A stretch of 64,000 bases of DNA from Misgurnus anguillicaudatus (GCF_027580225.2 NW_027395284.1:2809478-2873477), one strand, 5' to 3'. Counted from the stretch's first letter, positions 1-13,007 are shown. Notes: generated from the letters alone by a model not told the origin. Numbers and translations: made by a program.

Positions 1-889
1 TGGTCCACTAATTCACAAAGGACCAGTTTAAGCACATGGGTCTGCGTTTGAGCCGCAGTATGCATCTATAGGAGGATGATTCAAAGATTTCAAATCCAGT
101 CTGGTCTGGAGGACATCAGTTATGAAATCAGCTGTTGTCACATCAGAAGGACACTGGGCTGAAGGTTTTCAGTCTGCGGTCGATTACCCTCTGAAGCCTG
201 TTTGTCTGGGTGTCTCTGAAACGTCTGGCCTAGGGCCCTTTTCCAAAACACATGGTAGTGATTTAAAGAGGAAAACGGGGGCAGGAATGGGTGGGTACGG
301 TTATTTTTTTGTTTGTGTGAACATGAACACATTGGCTATGCATGTGACAGGATTTAAATGATGGCATTGGCATATGCTATTTCGCAAAGATAAATATAAT
401 CCATCTGACACTTAGATTGTACTGAAGTCGACTGCAATCGCAGGGAAATATAACTAATTAACTGTAATAGCTATATTGGCTGCTATGTTTACAGAAATGT
501 ACACTGTTCCTGTAAATCTAAAGCACTTAAATAGGAGGAATCCTGACTCACAACATCCTAAAACTCATCCATCAGTCTATCAGCCAACTGGATCTGGCAA
601 GCATCAGGTTATGACATGAGTTTGAAAATAACTAAAGTAAGTGAGCGAGTGAGGGAGGGAGGGAAAGAGAGACAGAAAAAGAAGTGTGTATATGTGGGGA
701 TAGAGAGATATGGACGACATTTAACTTCAATCCATTAATACATATAGTTCTCAGAAGTTAGCAAACTAAATCAATATTTTGGTTGATTTATTCCCTTTTT
801 ATGACATAAGGTAGGTGGGAATGTAAACACAGTTAAGATGGATGGGAAAATCCGGTTGTTAGATGGTTAATTTGTAATTGCTTGAGGGA
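1..889. other. intergenic, no gene seen
   Basis: AT-rich non-coding sequence. A purine-rich GA stretch lies at about 644-705. The short frames on both strands near 122-361 have no recognisable motif and look like chance ORFs. Confidence 0.5.
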
Positions 890-897
890 TATATAAC

Positions 898-3077
898 CAG
901 TGATGCCACAGTTACTTTGAAAAAGTAATCTGATTACTGATTACTCCTTTAAAAAGTAACTAAGTTACTTTACAGATTACTTGATTTTAAAAGTAACTAA
1001 GTTAGATTACAAGTTACTTTGTTAGTTACATTCCAGTAGCTGCCAACACCCCCACTGCCTCAACATTAAAAATGACAACCGGTTTTGCCAACACTCACTT
1101 TATTGGAAGTGCATTTTTAACAGTAACGTCAACAATGTATCTCCTGACATTTTAAGTTGAACTGTTGTGTTTTAAAAAACTAAAATATATATATATGAGT
1201 CTTTCTTGACTTCACTTAACATAAATAGGGGTGAGCAGGGGCCATTTTCAGAAAAACTTAATTTTAAAAGTTAATGTTTTAGACAGATATATTTTTGTTG
1301 TGGTCAATAACTCACAAGTGTGGTCTATCAAAACCAGCTGGAATTTTGAACAAATGTAAAACGACTTCTGAATAATTTCACTTTAAACAAGAGTAGTGAA
1401 TTGTTACTTTTGACCTTGACAGCAGGGACGAAAGTAACACACAGGTGGGTCAAAAGTAACACAACAAAACATGATAGATTTTTGTGTTACACTTGTTTTT
1501 ATTAAATATATATTACTATGACCTCTTTAATATGTAACTGCAAACTTATTTTGTCATTTATCTTTGTAAAAAATAATTAAATTACATTTTTATTTTAAAT
1601 TTCAGTTTTATCAAATGTTTCAAAAGCAACCAACAGTACAAACTTAAATTGCTGAGACTAAAAAAAATTCAATAGTTTGAACACTATGAAAATAAAATTA
1701 AATCAAATTAGAATAATATCAATTTTTTACCATATTATACACAGTATTAGCAGCGGGACAAAACTAACAAGTGTTACTTTTGACCCGACAGGATCTACTT
1801 ACTCTATAAACTCGACTTACTTTTATTTTGAAAAACTGAGAAGTCTTCAGGATGTTATATAGTAAATACCTTGTAGATTTATCAGTATTGTAACACATGA
1901 AACGAGAAACACAACGCGTTGTAAGAAAAAAAGACCGCTTTTGGAATGTACTTATCATGGTTGAAAACACAGTTCTGGATCTACACGTGGAAATCGGTGA
2001 GTAAATAACGCGATATTTGTCAACTCTTTCAGAGGTTATGTGCTAATATGCTGTCATAGTGAGATTTAGATGTTATCAGGGCTCGGAGAAAATCGCTTTG
2101 TTACTTTCGTTCTTCAACTCTCCCACACTTACTGGTTTTGCACTGAAGTCCAGCTTTTGTTGTTTGGGTAGTGGATGAACTCCTGCTCACTGCTTCGCAT
2201 CACCGGGTGGGACTATGTGGGACTTGCTCTTAGTTTGACTGTCTGCGCCGTGCCGCGACTCCAAATGTTTTTTTTTTTTTAAATTTGACGTAGTGTTTTT
2301 GTAGCTGCATCTCTCTTCTCTCTCCATTGTACGTTGTTTACGTTTGTGTCGCTTACACGTGACCTGAATTGTCCTCGTGCTGAAAACGTGACTTGTCGCA
2401 CACCAGGGCTGCGTTCAGCCCCGACAAAACGTTGCACAACGTTTATTAAACAGAAACGGTGATGCATTGAACACTCTGTTGTGATGACGTAAGCGTTGCA
2501 ACTACGGTAGCTGAGAGGCCTTTCTTTGTGTTCTTTTTTAAATGTTTCTGAGGACTGATCAAATCGTTATAAATGTGTGTTTAATACTGTAAAATACCCT
2601 CGATGTTACAGTCACTGACCTTGGTGTCCAGAATGAAAGACAACATTCCAACTTGAACCCATTGAGCGAGCTGTCTCTTTACTATCGCGTGGTTTTATAC
2701 ATCTTGCCGCTGATTGGGCTGACATTTCTGACACACCCACCAAACAAGAGAAAACGCTTCTAAAACCTGTTGCATTCCGTTGCACACCGTTTCAAGGAAA
2801 CATGTCGTTCAACCCGGAAACCGTAGCAAAACGTTGCGCACCGGTGTGAGATTGAACGTGCCCCTGACTTCACTTCCCGAGACGCAAGAAGAAATATACA
2901 AGAAAATATATATTTTACTAAGGAAAATTTCAAAAATAGTAACGCACAGTGACTTGGATAAGTAACTTTAATCTGATTACTGGTTTGGAAATATTAACGC
3001 GTTAGATTACTCGTTACTAAAAAAAGTGGTAAAATTAGAGTAACGCGTTACTAAGTAACGCCTTACCGGCATCACTG
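898..3077. mobile_element. hAT-type DNA transposon, non-autonomous
   Basis: The element starts CAGTGATGCC and ends with its exact complement GGCATCACTG. It is flanked by a perfect 8-bp target duplication TATATAAC (890-897 and 3078-3085), which is the hAT hallmark. Subterminal sequence at both ends is rich in GTTACTT/AAGTAAC and GTAACGCGTTAC repeats, the usual kind of transposase-binding array. No transposase frame is open, so it would depend on a relative for movement. Around 2400-2870 there is a degenerate second pair of ends (CAGGG near 2404, CCCTG near 2870) that may be an older nested insertion; no duplication supports that inner one. Confidence 0.85.
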
Positions 3078-3085
3078 TATATAAC

Positions 3086-3900
3086 ACATTCCCACTACTG
3101 TTTCAGGTTAATAAATAATAAGTAACTGTGCTTGTGAATAACACTACTATACCACTTTTCAACAGGGTGAACTTAAAAACAATCAAAATGTTACTTTTTC
3201 CGCAAACTAATGCGGGGTTAATTGTAACATGGATGCTTCACATATTTATACAGGGCCAACAAATCTGTGTTTTTGTTTTTTTCTCTAACTGTCAGAAGAT
3301 GATCTCCTTAGAATTTGTGACAAGTTTTGATGTGTTGGTTTGATGTGTGTTTTGGAGGCATTAAAGTAAATTTTTCATCTTATGTCTTTTTTTTAGTTGG
3401 ATGTGTAAGTCACTAAATCCAACCTTATATTATTTTAATCACTGTTTTAAAACATAATTTTGAAACATGTCAGCAACCTTTTAGTAACTGACAGCTGGGA
3501 TTGAAAAACAAAATGTACACATCGGGTTTATAGTAGTTGTAACACTGTGTTACAATTAAGCCTCAGGTATACAATAATAATGAAATGAAAACAATGTAAA
3601 TAATATTAATCAAAATGATAACTGTTAATATCATATCAGGGAAAATAACTCACAATTATGAAATACACTTAACCAGCAATAGTTAGCCTGTCCGGAACCG
3701 AGCTGACTTAAACCACATCACTGTGTGACACTTGCTTTACATGTGAACAGCCCCTACGCTATTTTGTTTCTCTCTCCCTGTCTTGTCCTCGATCCCGAGG
3801 ACAATGAGACAAACAGATCCAGTTCCGGTAAATGTGAAAGTCGGCACACCTCTGATCTACTGGCTGTTCTTAAACGTGATGCCCAGCTGATGCCTGACCA
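3086..3900. other. intergenic, no gene seen
   Basis: AT-rich sequence with no motif-bearing ORF, RNA gene or clear terminal repeat. Confidence 0.45.
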
Positions 3901-4039
3901 ATGACCACCGGAAGAACCCGCTTAATATATATATCTCCCAAGGGGTTTTCCCTCCTAGGACTTTTTTTACTTCCCCGGCTAAAAATTCCGGGGTTTTTTT
4001 CTCCTAGGGGGTTTTTCAACCCAGTGAGGCAGCCTTCTT

Positions 4040-4252
4040 GGGCTTAACTTCTATACATTACATTAGTGATACATTCGCTTTAATGTTGATTTATAGCCAC
4101 AGCAAATTTAGCTGCTTGTGCTATAGTGTATTATGTTGTGCTATCTGTTGATTTTCTGTGCTTTTCACTTCTTCTATTAATGTAAAGCTGCTCTGATACT
4201 ATTACTAAATTGTGAAAAGCGCTATATAAATAAAATTGAATTGAATTGAACA
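4040..4252 (+). mobile_element. LINE/SINE 3' tail with simple terminal repeat
   Basis: The stretch ends in AAAGCGCTATATAAATAAA followed by short ATTGAATTGAATTGAA repeats. This is the 3'-end arrangement of L2/CR1-type retroelements and their SINE partners in fish. Only the tail is recognisable, so this is a 5'-truncated copy. The family assignment rests on memory of this tail, not on a search. Confidence 0.5.
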
Positions 4253-4401
4253 ATTATGACTTTTTTTCTTAATTGTGCAGCCCTTTCAAAAAAAATGTAT
4301 ATGCATTGATGCATAATGTAGTGATGGTTAGATGAAGGATCATGGAGGACTTAATGAATGAATGTGTGGATATCTGTATTATAGGCAGATATATAAACAA
4401 T

Positions 4402-4640
4402 GGGGCAGTTTCCCAGACAGGGTTTATCCTAGTCTTATACTAAAATGCATGTCTGAGCTTCTTAAATTTAAAAACACTTTGTCTTGACTAATTTTAGCAT
4501 ATATTGGTGACATTGTTTTGTCTCAAGATGCACACCTGTAGTGTTTTTTGTAAGGTATGTTTGTAAAAACTTCTTAAATGACCTAATATAAATAAGGCCT
4601 ACTCCTGGATTAGCCTAAACTCTGTCCGGGGAACTGCCCC
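4402..4640. mobile_element. MITE family A, copy 1
   Basis: Terminal inverted repeat: GGGGCAGTTTCCC at the left end and the near-complement TCCGGGGAACTGCCCC at the right. The interior carries the motif ATGCACACCTGTAG, also found in the second copy 400 bp away. It has no coding capacity. Further copies are at 4803, 11058 and 11991, with a fragment near 56114. Confidence 0.7.
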
Positions 4641-4802
4641 AATATCCACCTTAAGTATATAGACAGAATTTTATAAATTTTTTAGCATAAACCCTCTGTT
4701 TGTTACAATGAACCCCACCTATGGGGTAAGTTGTAAAGTTTGCACTCCTGTCACGTTTGGTGTAATTGTTCGATAACAGTAGATCCCACAAATAAACTTC
4801 AT

Positions 4803-5046
4803 GGTGCGGTTTCCCAGACAGGGCCGATCCTAGTCCCAGACTAAAATGCATGTTTAAATTGACTTAATTTAAAAAACTACTTGCACTGACATCTTCACAT
4901 ATACCAGTACCAATGTTTTGTCTAAAGATGCACACCAGTAATGTTTTTTTGTAAAGTATGTTTGTAAAAACTACTATAATTTCCTAATATAACTAAGGCC
5001 TAGTCCTGGATTAATCTAAACCCTGTACGCTACGGGAAACTACCCC
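4803..5046. mobile_element. MITE family A, copy 2
   Basis: Same orientation and internal order as the copy at 4402 (CCCAGACAGGG start, ATGCACACCAGTAATG interior, CCTAGTCCTGGATTA near the end). The right terminus is slightly degenerate. The two neighbouring copies differ at many positions, so they look like separate insertions or an old local duplication. Confidence 0.65.
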
Positions 5047-5268
5047 TAACTGTTCATTTGTCGCAGAGAGTTTTGTGTAAAAAATAAATTATCTAACAAA
5101 AATATTTTTTAAATGATAGAGCCAAAGCCAAAAAGCGTTAGGTTGTGCCCCGCTCTCGCCTGTTTAATGTTACAAGCAGATAGATTGTTTTGGCGATTTG
5201 CATAGTTAATGCTAGTTAAAACTCAGCAAATATTATGTATTCATATTAAAACACTAGGAATGACAATG

Positions 5269-5270
<2 letters not shown>

Positions 5271-5335
<65 letters not shown>
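5271..5335. repeat. (GT)n microsatellite, left half of a split tract
   Basis: About 32 uninterrupted GT units. They end directly at the first base of a hAT-like element, whose far end runs into more GT at 6992-7037. The two tracts are best read as one microsatellite cut by the insertion. Confidence 0.9.
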
Positions 5336-5338
<3 letters not shown>

Positions 5339-5996
5339 GGGTGCTGTAAAGGGGGGGTAAACAATAACGATTCTCGGGGCCCACGAGTAAGAGGGGGCCC
5401 AGAGAAGCCCCCAAAATTGTGGTGCTAAAAAATATTTAATAGTAAAATTATTAACTTTAAATTATTATATTTGCTGTTTCCTGGTATCAAAAAATGTATT
5501 TGTTTAGGAAACACAAACGTCTGTGGACCCCTTTCCCCCCTCTCAATTGTCGGTTCAGTCCGCCCAAATTGTATAATCCAGCCAACACAGCTTGACTTCA
5601 CTTATAGTGCCGGCAGAATATCAACTTGACTGACAAGGAAGTGAAAATGCCTAAAAAATCTGGAAGTCAAAAACGGAAAGAGAAAAAAATAAGAAGTGAA
5701 AGAGGCAAAGGGTCGACATTATGTTACCCAATTTTTCACAAGAAAAGGTGGGTTTGTAAGTAGGCCTTAATTATTAGTGGACCGCCCGTCCGTGACAATG
5801 ATCGTAGCTTACGGCAATTTTCTGTGCTAACGCCCACGCTTTGTACACGAGGCCCCAGGTCTCTACGGTAGCATTTTTCGACAAGTAAGCACGTTTATTT
5901 ATGCACGTGATTTATTTAGACAAAGTTATTGACTATGCAAATTTCAAACGGTCAAAATGACGGCTTGTTTGTTCTAGTTTTAAAGATAATTACCAC

Positions 5997-6453
5997 ACTG
6001 CAAAAAATGATTTTCAAGAAAAAAATCTTAGTATTTTTGTCTTGTTTTCAGTTAAAATATCTAAAATTTCTTAAATAAAGATGCTTTTTCATGATGAGCA
6101 AAACGACCCAAGAAAATAAGTCTAGTTTTTAGACTAAAAATATTACATCTAAGGGATTTTGTATATAAAACAAGCAAAAAAAAATCTGCCAATGGAGTAA
6201 GCAAAAAAATCTTGAACATTTTTCTTAAACACTAAATTCAAGAAAAATTTGCTTACCCCATTGGCAGACTTTTTTGCTTGTTTTATGCACAAAATCCCTT
6301 AAATGTAATATTTTTGGTCTAAAAACTAGACTTTTTTTCTTGGGTCGTTTTGCTCATCAAGAAAAAGCATCTTAATTTAAGAATTTTTAGATATTTTACT
6401 GAAAACAAGAAAAAATACTAAGAATTTTTTCTTGAAAATCATTTTTTGCAATG
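5997..6453. mobile_element. foldback MITE (ACTGCAAAAAATGA family), copy 1
   Basis: Almost the whole unit is one inverted repeat. The left half runs from ACTGCAAAAAATGATTTTC and the right half returns to GAAAATCATTTTTTGCAATG, with the turn near 6232. Each arm is about 220 nt. The arms share TGCCAATGG, AAAACAAGC and GATGAGCAAAACGACCCAAG. It is nested inside the hAT-like element at 5336-6993. Confidence 0.75.
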
Positions 6454-6600
6454 CATGAGTTTTAATGTTGCGGTTAAAATGACTACTGGTGGCCGTTCTA
6501 GTGTTAAAAATGCATGATAAGGGAACTCAATTTTCTCCTCATGTTAGGTCAAGAAAACACTGGACAAAATAACAATACACAGTTTTAGTTAAACATTCAA

Positions 6601-6878
6601 CACTGCAAAAAATGACTTTCTTATTTAGTATTTTTGTTTTGTTTTCAGTAGAAATATCAAAAAAATTCTTAAATTAAGATGCTTTTTCTTGATGAGCAAA
6701 ATAACTTGATGAGTTAATGAGTCTAGTTTTAAGACAAATTAATGTACAATTTAAGTGAAATTGTCCTTAAAACGAGCAAAATGATCTGCCAATGGGGTGA
6801 GAAAAAAATTGTGAAATAAGATTTATTTTTTCTTAAACACTTAATTCAAGTAAAATTTTCTCACCCCATTGGTAGTCA
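6601..6878. mobile_element. foldback MITE (ACTGCAAAAAATGA family), truncated copy 2
   Basis: Starts CACTGCAAAAAATGAC and follows the left arm of the copy at 5997 through GATGCTTTTTCTTGATGAG and CTGCCAATGGGGTGAG. It then begins the return arm and stops after CCCCATTGGTAG. Most of the right arm is missing. Confidence 0.65.
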
Positions 6879-6989
6879 AAATACCATAAAAGCGCATGAT
6901 TTTATGTAAATTAATATGAAAAAAGTCTTAGCTGTGTTGGGGGCCCTGTCAAGATTCTTTTCATGGGGCCCAAAATCCTTAGCAGCGCC

Positions 6990-6991
<2 letters not shown>

Positions 6992-7078
<87 letters not shown>
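6992..7078. repeat. (GT)n-(GA)n compound microsatellite
   Basis: GT units to 7037, then GA units to 7078. The GT part is the right half of the tract split by the element at 5336-6993. Confidence 0.9.
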
Positions 7079-7080
<2 letters not shown>

Positions 7081-7413
7081 ATAAAAAAGCACAATTAGCA
7101 TTCCACATGGTCTCATGGAAAGTCATCACAGGACACAGGATGGCAATGGCGAGGCCACAACACCCCTTGTTTTAACCTCTGACCCATGACCTCTGTTCTG
7201 AGAATATCAGCAGTCACACAACACGACTGTTATAGTAAAACAAAGACTTATACAGAGCAAAATTGAAAGAGTCATGAGTGCTAACACACATGATCCTCCA
7301 GGGGCTACAGGAAATGGGAAGACGAGACTTGACCTTTGGATAACCTGCCTGAATTGGGCCGGAATGAACCTGAGTCCTATGAGAATAATCTTAAACACAA
7401 AGGGTACATGGAC

Positions 7414-7439
7414 GGAGAGAGAGAGAAAGAGAGAGAGAG

Positions 7440-7518
<79 letters not shown>

Positions 7519-7525
7519 AAAAGAG
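7414..7525. repeat. (GAAA)n tetranucleotide microsatellite
   Basis: A short GA run, then about 20 GAAA units. It keeps several reading frames open (KERK or LSFF repeats); these are not genes. Confidence 0.9.
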
Positions 7526-7864
7526 ATGATCAGAATGTAGATCTTACACAAAAAAATACAGATTCAGAGAAAGAACAGGACATGGGGGAGAGAAAAGAGA
7601 AAGGGAGAGAGATGGAGCTCGTGATACGAAGCTATGAAGACATAGAGTCTTACCTCAAATGATTTCACTATCATCAGTCTGGGGATGTGAGTCAGCTGGC
7701 TGGATGGATAGGGAGGGTGTGATGCCTCTGGAAAACTGATAAACTTCCCTGGAGACATCACCATGGAAGGAGAGCAGCCCTGATCACGAAATATTCCTCT
7801 AAGAAAGAACCTTATCTCAGAAAAATGGTTGCCTTGTCTGGTAATGGTCTGGGAAATGATAAAG
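7526..7864. other. intergenic spacer between microsatellites
   Basis: Unique-looking sequence with no motif-bearing ORF. Confidence 0.4.
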
Positions 7865-7865
7865 A

Positions 7866-8024
<159 letters not shown>

Positions 8025-9124
8025 AGGAAAGATGGAGGTCAGAAGCTGTTTCTGCAAGACTGTTGAAGGGGACTAAGAGAAGACATGAAGATTATTAATT
8101 GTGTGTGAATGTGAGTCTTGGTTTGTAATTGTCCCTTATAAAAGCTTCCACTAGTTACCTCATCCTTTATAAATGAAGCCACATTGAAATGTTTCAAACA
8201 AACCGCAAACATTAAAACACGAACAACAGCCATTAAAATCTGACACTTAAAAGGACAAAGAGAAATTTGGATGTAATAAATATGACCCTCCACATCATAA
8301 AGATTTATGCCTTTAAGAAATTACAAGTTAATTTTCAAGCACTAAAACCCTTGTAAGTGTAATAAATTCAGCAACTCGTTATATTTCAACAACCAAATTT
8401 GCAAGATTTTGAATAATCACTTTTTTCTCTTTGGGTGCACCTAAAAGCCTATGTAGGAGGCACGTCCGAATCCAATTTTTGCTTTACCTCCTGTTTCCTA
8501 AGACAGCTTCATCAGATTGATTTTTAAAGGCAGCATATGTATCCTTCGCTGCCTTTAATATCCCACAATTAATGGAAAAGAAGTTTTAGTGTAAATAAAA
8601 AATAATTAATCTTACTTCATATTCATTTCAGCATTTTTTAATGAAAAGCTGTCACTGTTAACATGAATTAATGGATAATCAACTAACTTAAACAATGGTA
8701 TTGCCATTAACTAACAAAGAATCAACAAAGAATAATAAATAGTGATAAACTATATTGCTCATTGTTAGTTTAAATTAGCTTATGCATTTACTAAGGTTAA
8801 TAAATACAACCCTATTGTAAAATATTACCGTTAACATAACTCATGTTCTGACAAACACATTAGTTGGGTTATTGCATGTTGACAACTCAAATTTTAATTT
8901 TATTTTATATAAAACTCTCAAAGGAGCTGTTAAATAAATTTGTGTTTGCCGAAAGTATAAAATGTCTTAACAGCAGTTATGTAACCTCCAAGGTGACAAG
9001 AGGACTTTTTTTCTGGTAAGAGACAAAAGCTCCATTTAGGTCCAATGTCTCATCTGTGACTGGACCATTTGAGAAGGATATGAATTTAATTGGCTCAGTG
9101 ACACTAAATTCAGCAATCATTACT

Positions 9125-9126
<2 letters not shown>
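8025..9126. other. intergenic, no gene seen
   Basis: AT-rich. Around 8660-8830 a stretch resembles the end of a common fish MITE (TAATAAATACAACCCTATTG), but no second terminus was found. Confidence 0.4.

Positions 9127-9200
<74 letters not shown>
9127..9200. repeat. (CT)n microsatellite
   Basis: About 35 CT units with one TG interruption near the left end. Confidence 0.9.
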
Positions 9201-9205
<5 letters not shown>

Positions 9206-11057
9206 CTCTCTGCATGCATAATTAGCTCAGTTTAATGTCTGTTTTTCCACTCTAATCAAATTGGTTCAAATGTCAAATGCCATAAAATGTTTCTTCCAGA
9301 GACTGGACAAAAGGAAAGATTACCAAATAAAAATATCAGCGCTGGAATATTAGATGGTCATGCTATTGGCCTTTCTTCAGAGACAAAGTTATGAGAGAAA
9401 GGAAAAATGTTATTATATTGTGCACTTGCATATGTGCCATTCATTTTTATATTTGTAGTATAATGAAAAATAAAATGTGGTATTTAAACTCATACGCCAC
9501 ATGTGTAATTGCTCACTGCCATACTGTTTCCATATCGGAACCTTTGTTTATGACAAGGCCTGTACGCCCATTAACACAATACTCTTTGCAGCTTTCATGT
9601 TGTAAGGGTAATTCGGTTTTAATCTCAACTGTTAACAGTAGCTACAAGGTATAGCTCATAAAACAGCACATTTTACACACAAAGAGGTGCCGCTCATAAA
9701 GTGTGTGTGCGCGTGTGTGTGAGTGTGTTCCAATATTGTTGGAATTTAATTTCACAATGTTGGAAAAACTGACTAAACAATGTCTAAATGAAAATGTAAA
9801 ATTGCCATAATGCTTCTACGAGTGACTGGATAAAGGATAGAGCTAGCTCACTATAAAAACAATAGAGTCAATGGAAAAGCCTTGTAATAATAAGAGTACC
9901 AGTCAGTGTGTGCGTGAAAGAGTGAATGTGAGGAAAACAAGGCAGTGTAAGATAAAATTAATTTTTATCATTCAAAATATATCATCATGTTATTTTGTGT
10001 CTCTTTTATGATGGATTGACACCAGCCCAGAGAAGTAAACAAACTTAATAAATTACATTACACCTATGAGAAAGTCTCAGTCATTATACTAGTGGCAGGG
10101 TACTATACTTGATAAATTAGACTCTCAGACATTGAAATTTGACATAGATGACTTAAAGAAATTGTCTTGAAGTCAGAGGCTCTTACGATAGGGTGCTATG
10201 TTTCTTTTATGCCTGTATCTCCTTATAGTCTCATCTTAAAATTGTCTTATTCGTCATTTGATTAAATCTGATTCAGTTTGTAAAATGAGATATATCTTGA
10301 CTTTAATATATCTTATCTAATAATATATCTCGAGTTTAATGCTCATATTATACCATATCATATCAAATTTATCCAGAAGAGGAAATGGATGCTTTTACTC
10401 ATTTCCCTCTTCATCTGTATTAATTTCGATGATTTATATATTTTCTGAAGCTGTTCGATCGTCTGTTGGTAGAATATAATCAATGTCATTTTTTATCTTA
10501 CCAGCCATGACAGTATACTGGCATAGTTATTTCCAGATATGCAACAGAAAACTATTTCAAATAAAAACTATATTTGCAGATTAAACCTACATTAATACTG
10601 TGGGAGAATGAGAGACACTTTTATGATAAAAGAGCATTGCGAACACAAACGAAAACTTCCAAAACCTTCTCTCAATCATATCATCTTTTTTAACCCAACA
10701 CTCTGTGTTACTTTGGCCAAACACACTCACAAATGCATCAAAAGGATTGACCTACAAGAAAAGGGATTGTCCCAAGATTATAATAAAACCATCTGTGGTG
10801 TATTTGTTTTCTGCCAATGATAATTTGACACAAACCACTGCCCCAACAAATCAGCAATGTTCAATTTAAAGTGCCAGACAGATCCAATATTGAAAATGAC
10901 TTGTATTGCAGTGTGTCATGCAGCTGTCCACCAATGTAAACGATGTGCAAAGTAGTTAAACCAAAAAGTGCACAATTAATAAAGTTATTGGCTTCTAAAG
11001 TAGGGAGTCGACTCTGAATTGCTGAAATGAGTCAAAATATTTTCTGTTAAAGTTTAA
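9201..11057. other. intergenic, no gene seen
   Basis: AT-rich sequence with a short GT/GC tract near 9702-9728. No splice-flanked ORF, RNA gene or transposon end that I can support. Confidence 0.4.
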
Positions 11058-11302
11058 GGGGTGGTTTCCTGGACAGGGATTAACTTAAGCCAGAACTAGG
11101 CCTCAGTTTAATTAGGAAATATAACTACTTTTAAAAAACATGTCTTAATAAAAACATTACTTGTGCACATTTTGAGGCAAAACAAACAACAAAGGGCATT
11201 GATGTATTTTAAAATACGTTAGTGCAAGTTTTTTCAGTCTGGACAGATCCTACATTTATTTTAGTCTAGGACTACTCTAATCCCTGTCCGGAAAAGCACC
11301 CC
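11058..11302. mobile_element. MITE family A, copy 3
   Basis: Starts GGGGTGGTTTCCTGGACAGG and ends CCCTGTCCGGAAAAGCACCCC. The interior follows the reverse order of the copy at 4402, consistent with opposite orientation. Confidence 0.65.
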
Positions 11303-11389
11303 AAATCAATAAATAATCTTAAAAGTCTACACGTCACAGAAAAGCTCTGTTTCGTATTTCAATTTGTTTGACTGTTAATTTAAATGACA

Positions 11390-11445
11390 TTTATGCATTT
11401 GGCAGATGCTTTTATCCAAAACGACTTACAGTGCATTAGTTTGTT
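11390..11445. mobile_element. SINE/L2 3'-tail fragment, antisense
   Basis: Contains CATTTGGCAGATGCTTTTAT then CCAAAACGACTTACAGTGCA. Its complement is the shared 3' tail of fish tRNA-SINEs and L2 LINEs. No tRNA-like head follows, so it is a fragment. Confidence 0.5.
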
Positions 11446-11990
11446 TAGTGGCTAGTTTGTCCATAGTGTGGTTTCCAATGTTTAAACATTTTCCTGGAGT
11501 GCAGACTGTTTACAATGAGTCCTGACAGTCCAGACATAGTGTAAAATTAAAGTGTGTGTGTGTGTGTCTCAAGTGATGCTTTTCAAGTGACTCACCCGGC
11601 AGACATTGTTTGTGCAAAACAAACATCATCATTAACCTTTGTTAAATCCGTCTGGTGTTTACTAAACAAATAAATTGAGTGTTGTTCTTTTGCAGTTGTC
11701 AATCTATTTAAAAAAAAAAGTACAACCAAAAGTCTGTCATTATTCATTTACCATCATCTTATGTCAAACTATGCCTTGTATACAAAAAAAAAATCACATT
11801 TAAAGAAATGTTATGCAGCAAACATTTCCTTAAATCCAGGAGCTGTCAAAGTGCTAAAAGTTCCATTGTGCACTTTTTCTAAAGCCAAAATATAGTTAAA
11901 CATGTTTGTGTGTCATTACTATGGTAATAATAGTAAATTATGCATAATTAACCCATGCAACTAACCCTAAATGAAACTCTAACACTACAT

Positions 11991-12222
11991 GGCAATTCCC
12001 CAGACAGTGTTTAGTTTTATCCAGGACTAGACCTTAGTTATTTTATGTCATTTAAGTATTTTTTACAAACAAAACTTACAAAAACAATACTTGTGTGCAT
12101 CTTGAGACAAACCAATGTTACTGATATATGTTAAGCTGGGTGCAAAATGTTTTTAAATTAAGGCAGCTCAAACATGCATTTTAGTCTGGGATTAGGATAA
12201 GCCCTGACCGGGAAACCGCCCC
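11991..12222. mobile_element. MITE family A, copy 4
   Basis: CCCCAGACAGTG near the left end and GACCGGGAAACCGCCCC at the right. The interior has CTTGAGACAAACCAATG, as in copy 1 read on the other strand. The first bases are eroded. Confidence 0.6.
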
Positions 12223-12511
12223 TAAATGTTGTTAATCATTATTACCCAGTACTTATGTATAATTACACACTGTATCAGTAACACTGTAAAAAATGTGTAA
12301 CCAAAGTATTTATTCACTAATATTTTTCACACTATGTTAAAGCATTCAGTAACTAGCATTAAAGTTTTCATTTTGTGGTGAATTATTCCAAAGTAGCCTA
12401 CAAGACTGAACTCTGACCTGTATCACATGAAGTCTGTTTGCCACGCCATGTCCTTTATAGTTGAAGAAAACACTGATCAATCAATCTCTTCACCCTTAAA
12501 AATAAAGGATC

Positions 12512-12980
12512 TTAAAGGGACATATTTTTTTGATAATATGAAATATGATAATTTTCCAGCTCCCCTAGAGTTAAACATTTGATTCTTACTGTTTTGGAAT
12601 CCATTCAGCTGATCTCCGGGTCTGGCGCTACCACTTTTAGCATAGCTTAGCACAATCCATTGAATCTGATTAGACCATTAGCATCGCGCTAAAAAATAAT
12701 CAAAGAGCTTCAATATTTTTCCCATTTAAAACTTGACTCTTCTGTAGTTACATCGTGTACTAAGACCGACGGAAAATTAAAAGTTGCAATTTTCTAGGCA
12801 GATATGGCTAGGAACTATACTCGCATTCTGGCATAATAAGGACTTTGCTGCTGTAACATGGCTGCAGCAGGCGTAGTGATATTACGCACTGCCCGAAAAT
12901 AGTCCCCTTGGTTATTTCAATAGCACATAGGGGAGCTGGAAAATGAGCATATCTTCAAAAAAAGTGGAATGTCCCTTTAA
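12512..12980. mobile_element. TTAA-flanked MITE (AAAGGGACAT family)
   Basis: Bounded by TTAAAGGGACAT and ATGTCCCTTTAA-type ends, with TTAA at both borders. Internal inverted pieces include CCAGCTCCCCTAGAG on the left against CATAGGGGAGCTGG on the right. A TTAA target is typical of piggyBac- and Kolobok-type elements. Non-coding. Confidence 0.7.
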
Positions 12981-13007
12981 AAGGTACTTCATAACGATGA
13001 CTTAGAA

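Larger units (their letters stand above)
5336..6993. mobile_element. hAT-like element inserted in a GT microsatellite
   Basis: Left end CAGGGGTGCTGTAAAGG; right end reads GCAGCGCCCCTG, whose complement is CAGGGGCGCTGC. Flanks on both sides are GTGTGTGT, compatible with an 8-bp duplication within the repeat. The interior has GGGGCCC-rich subterminal blocks at both ends and two nested foldback units. No transposase frame is visible, so it is non-autonomous or decayed. Confidence 0.7.

Noticed and set aside
7336..7662. plus-strand frame rich in KERK repeats
   Set aside because: Product of the GAAA microsatellite.
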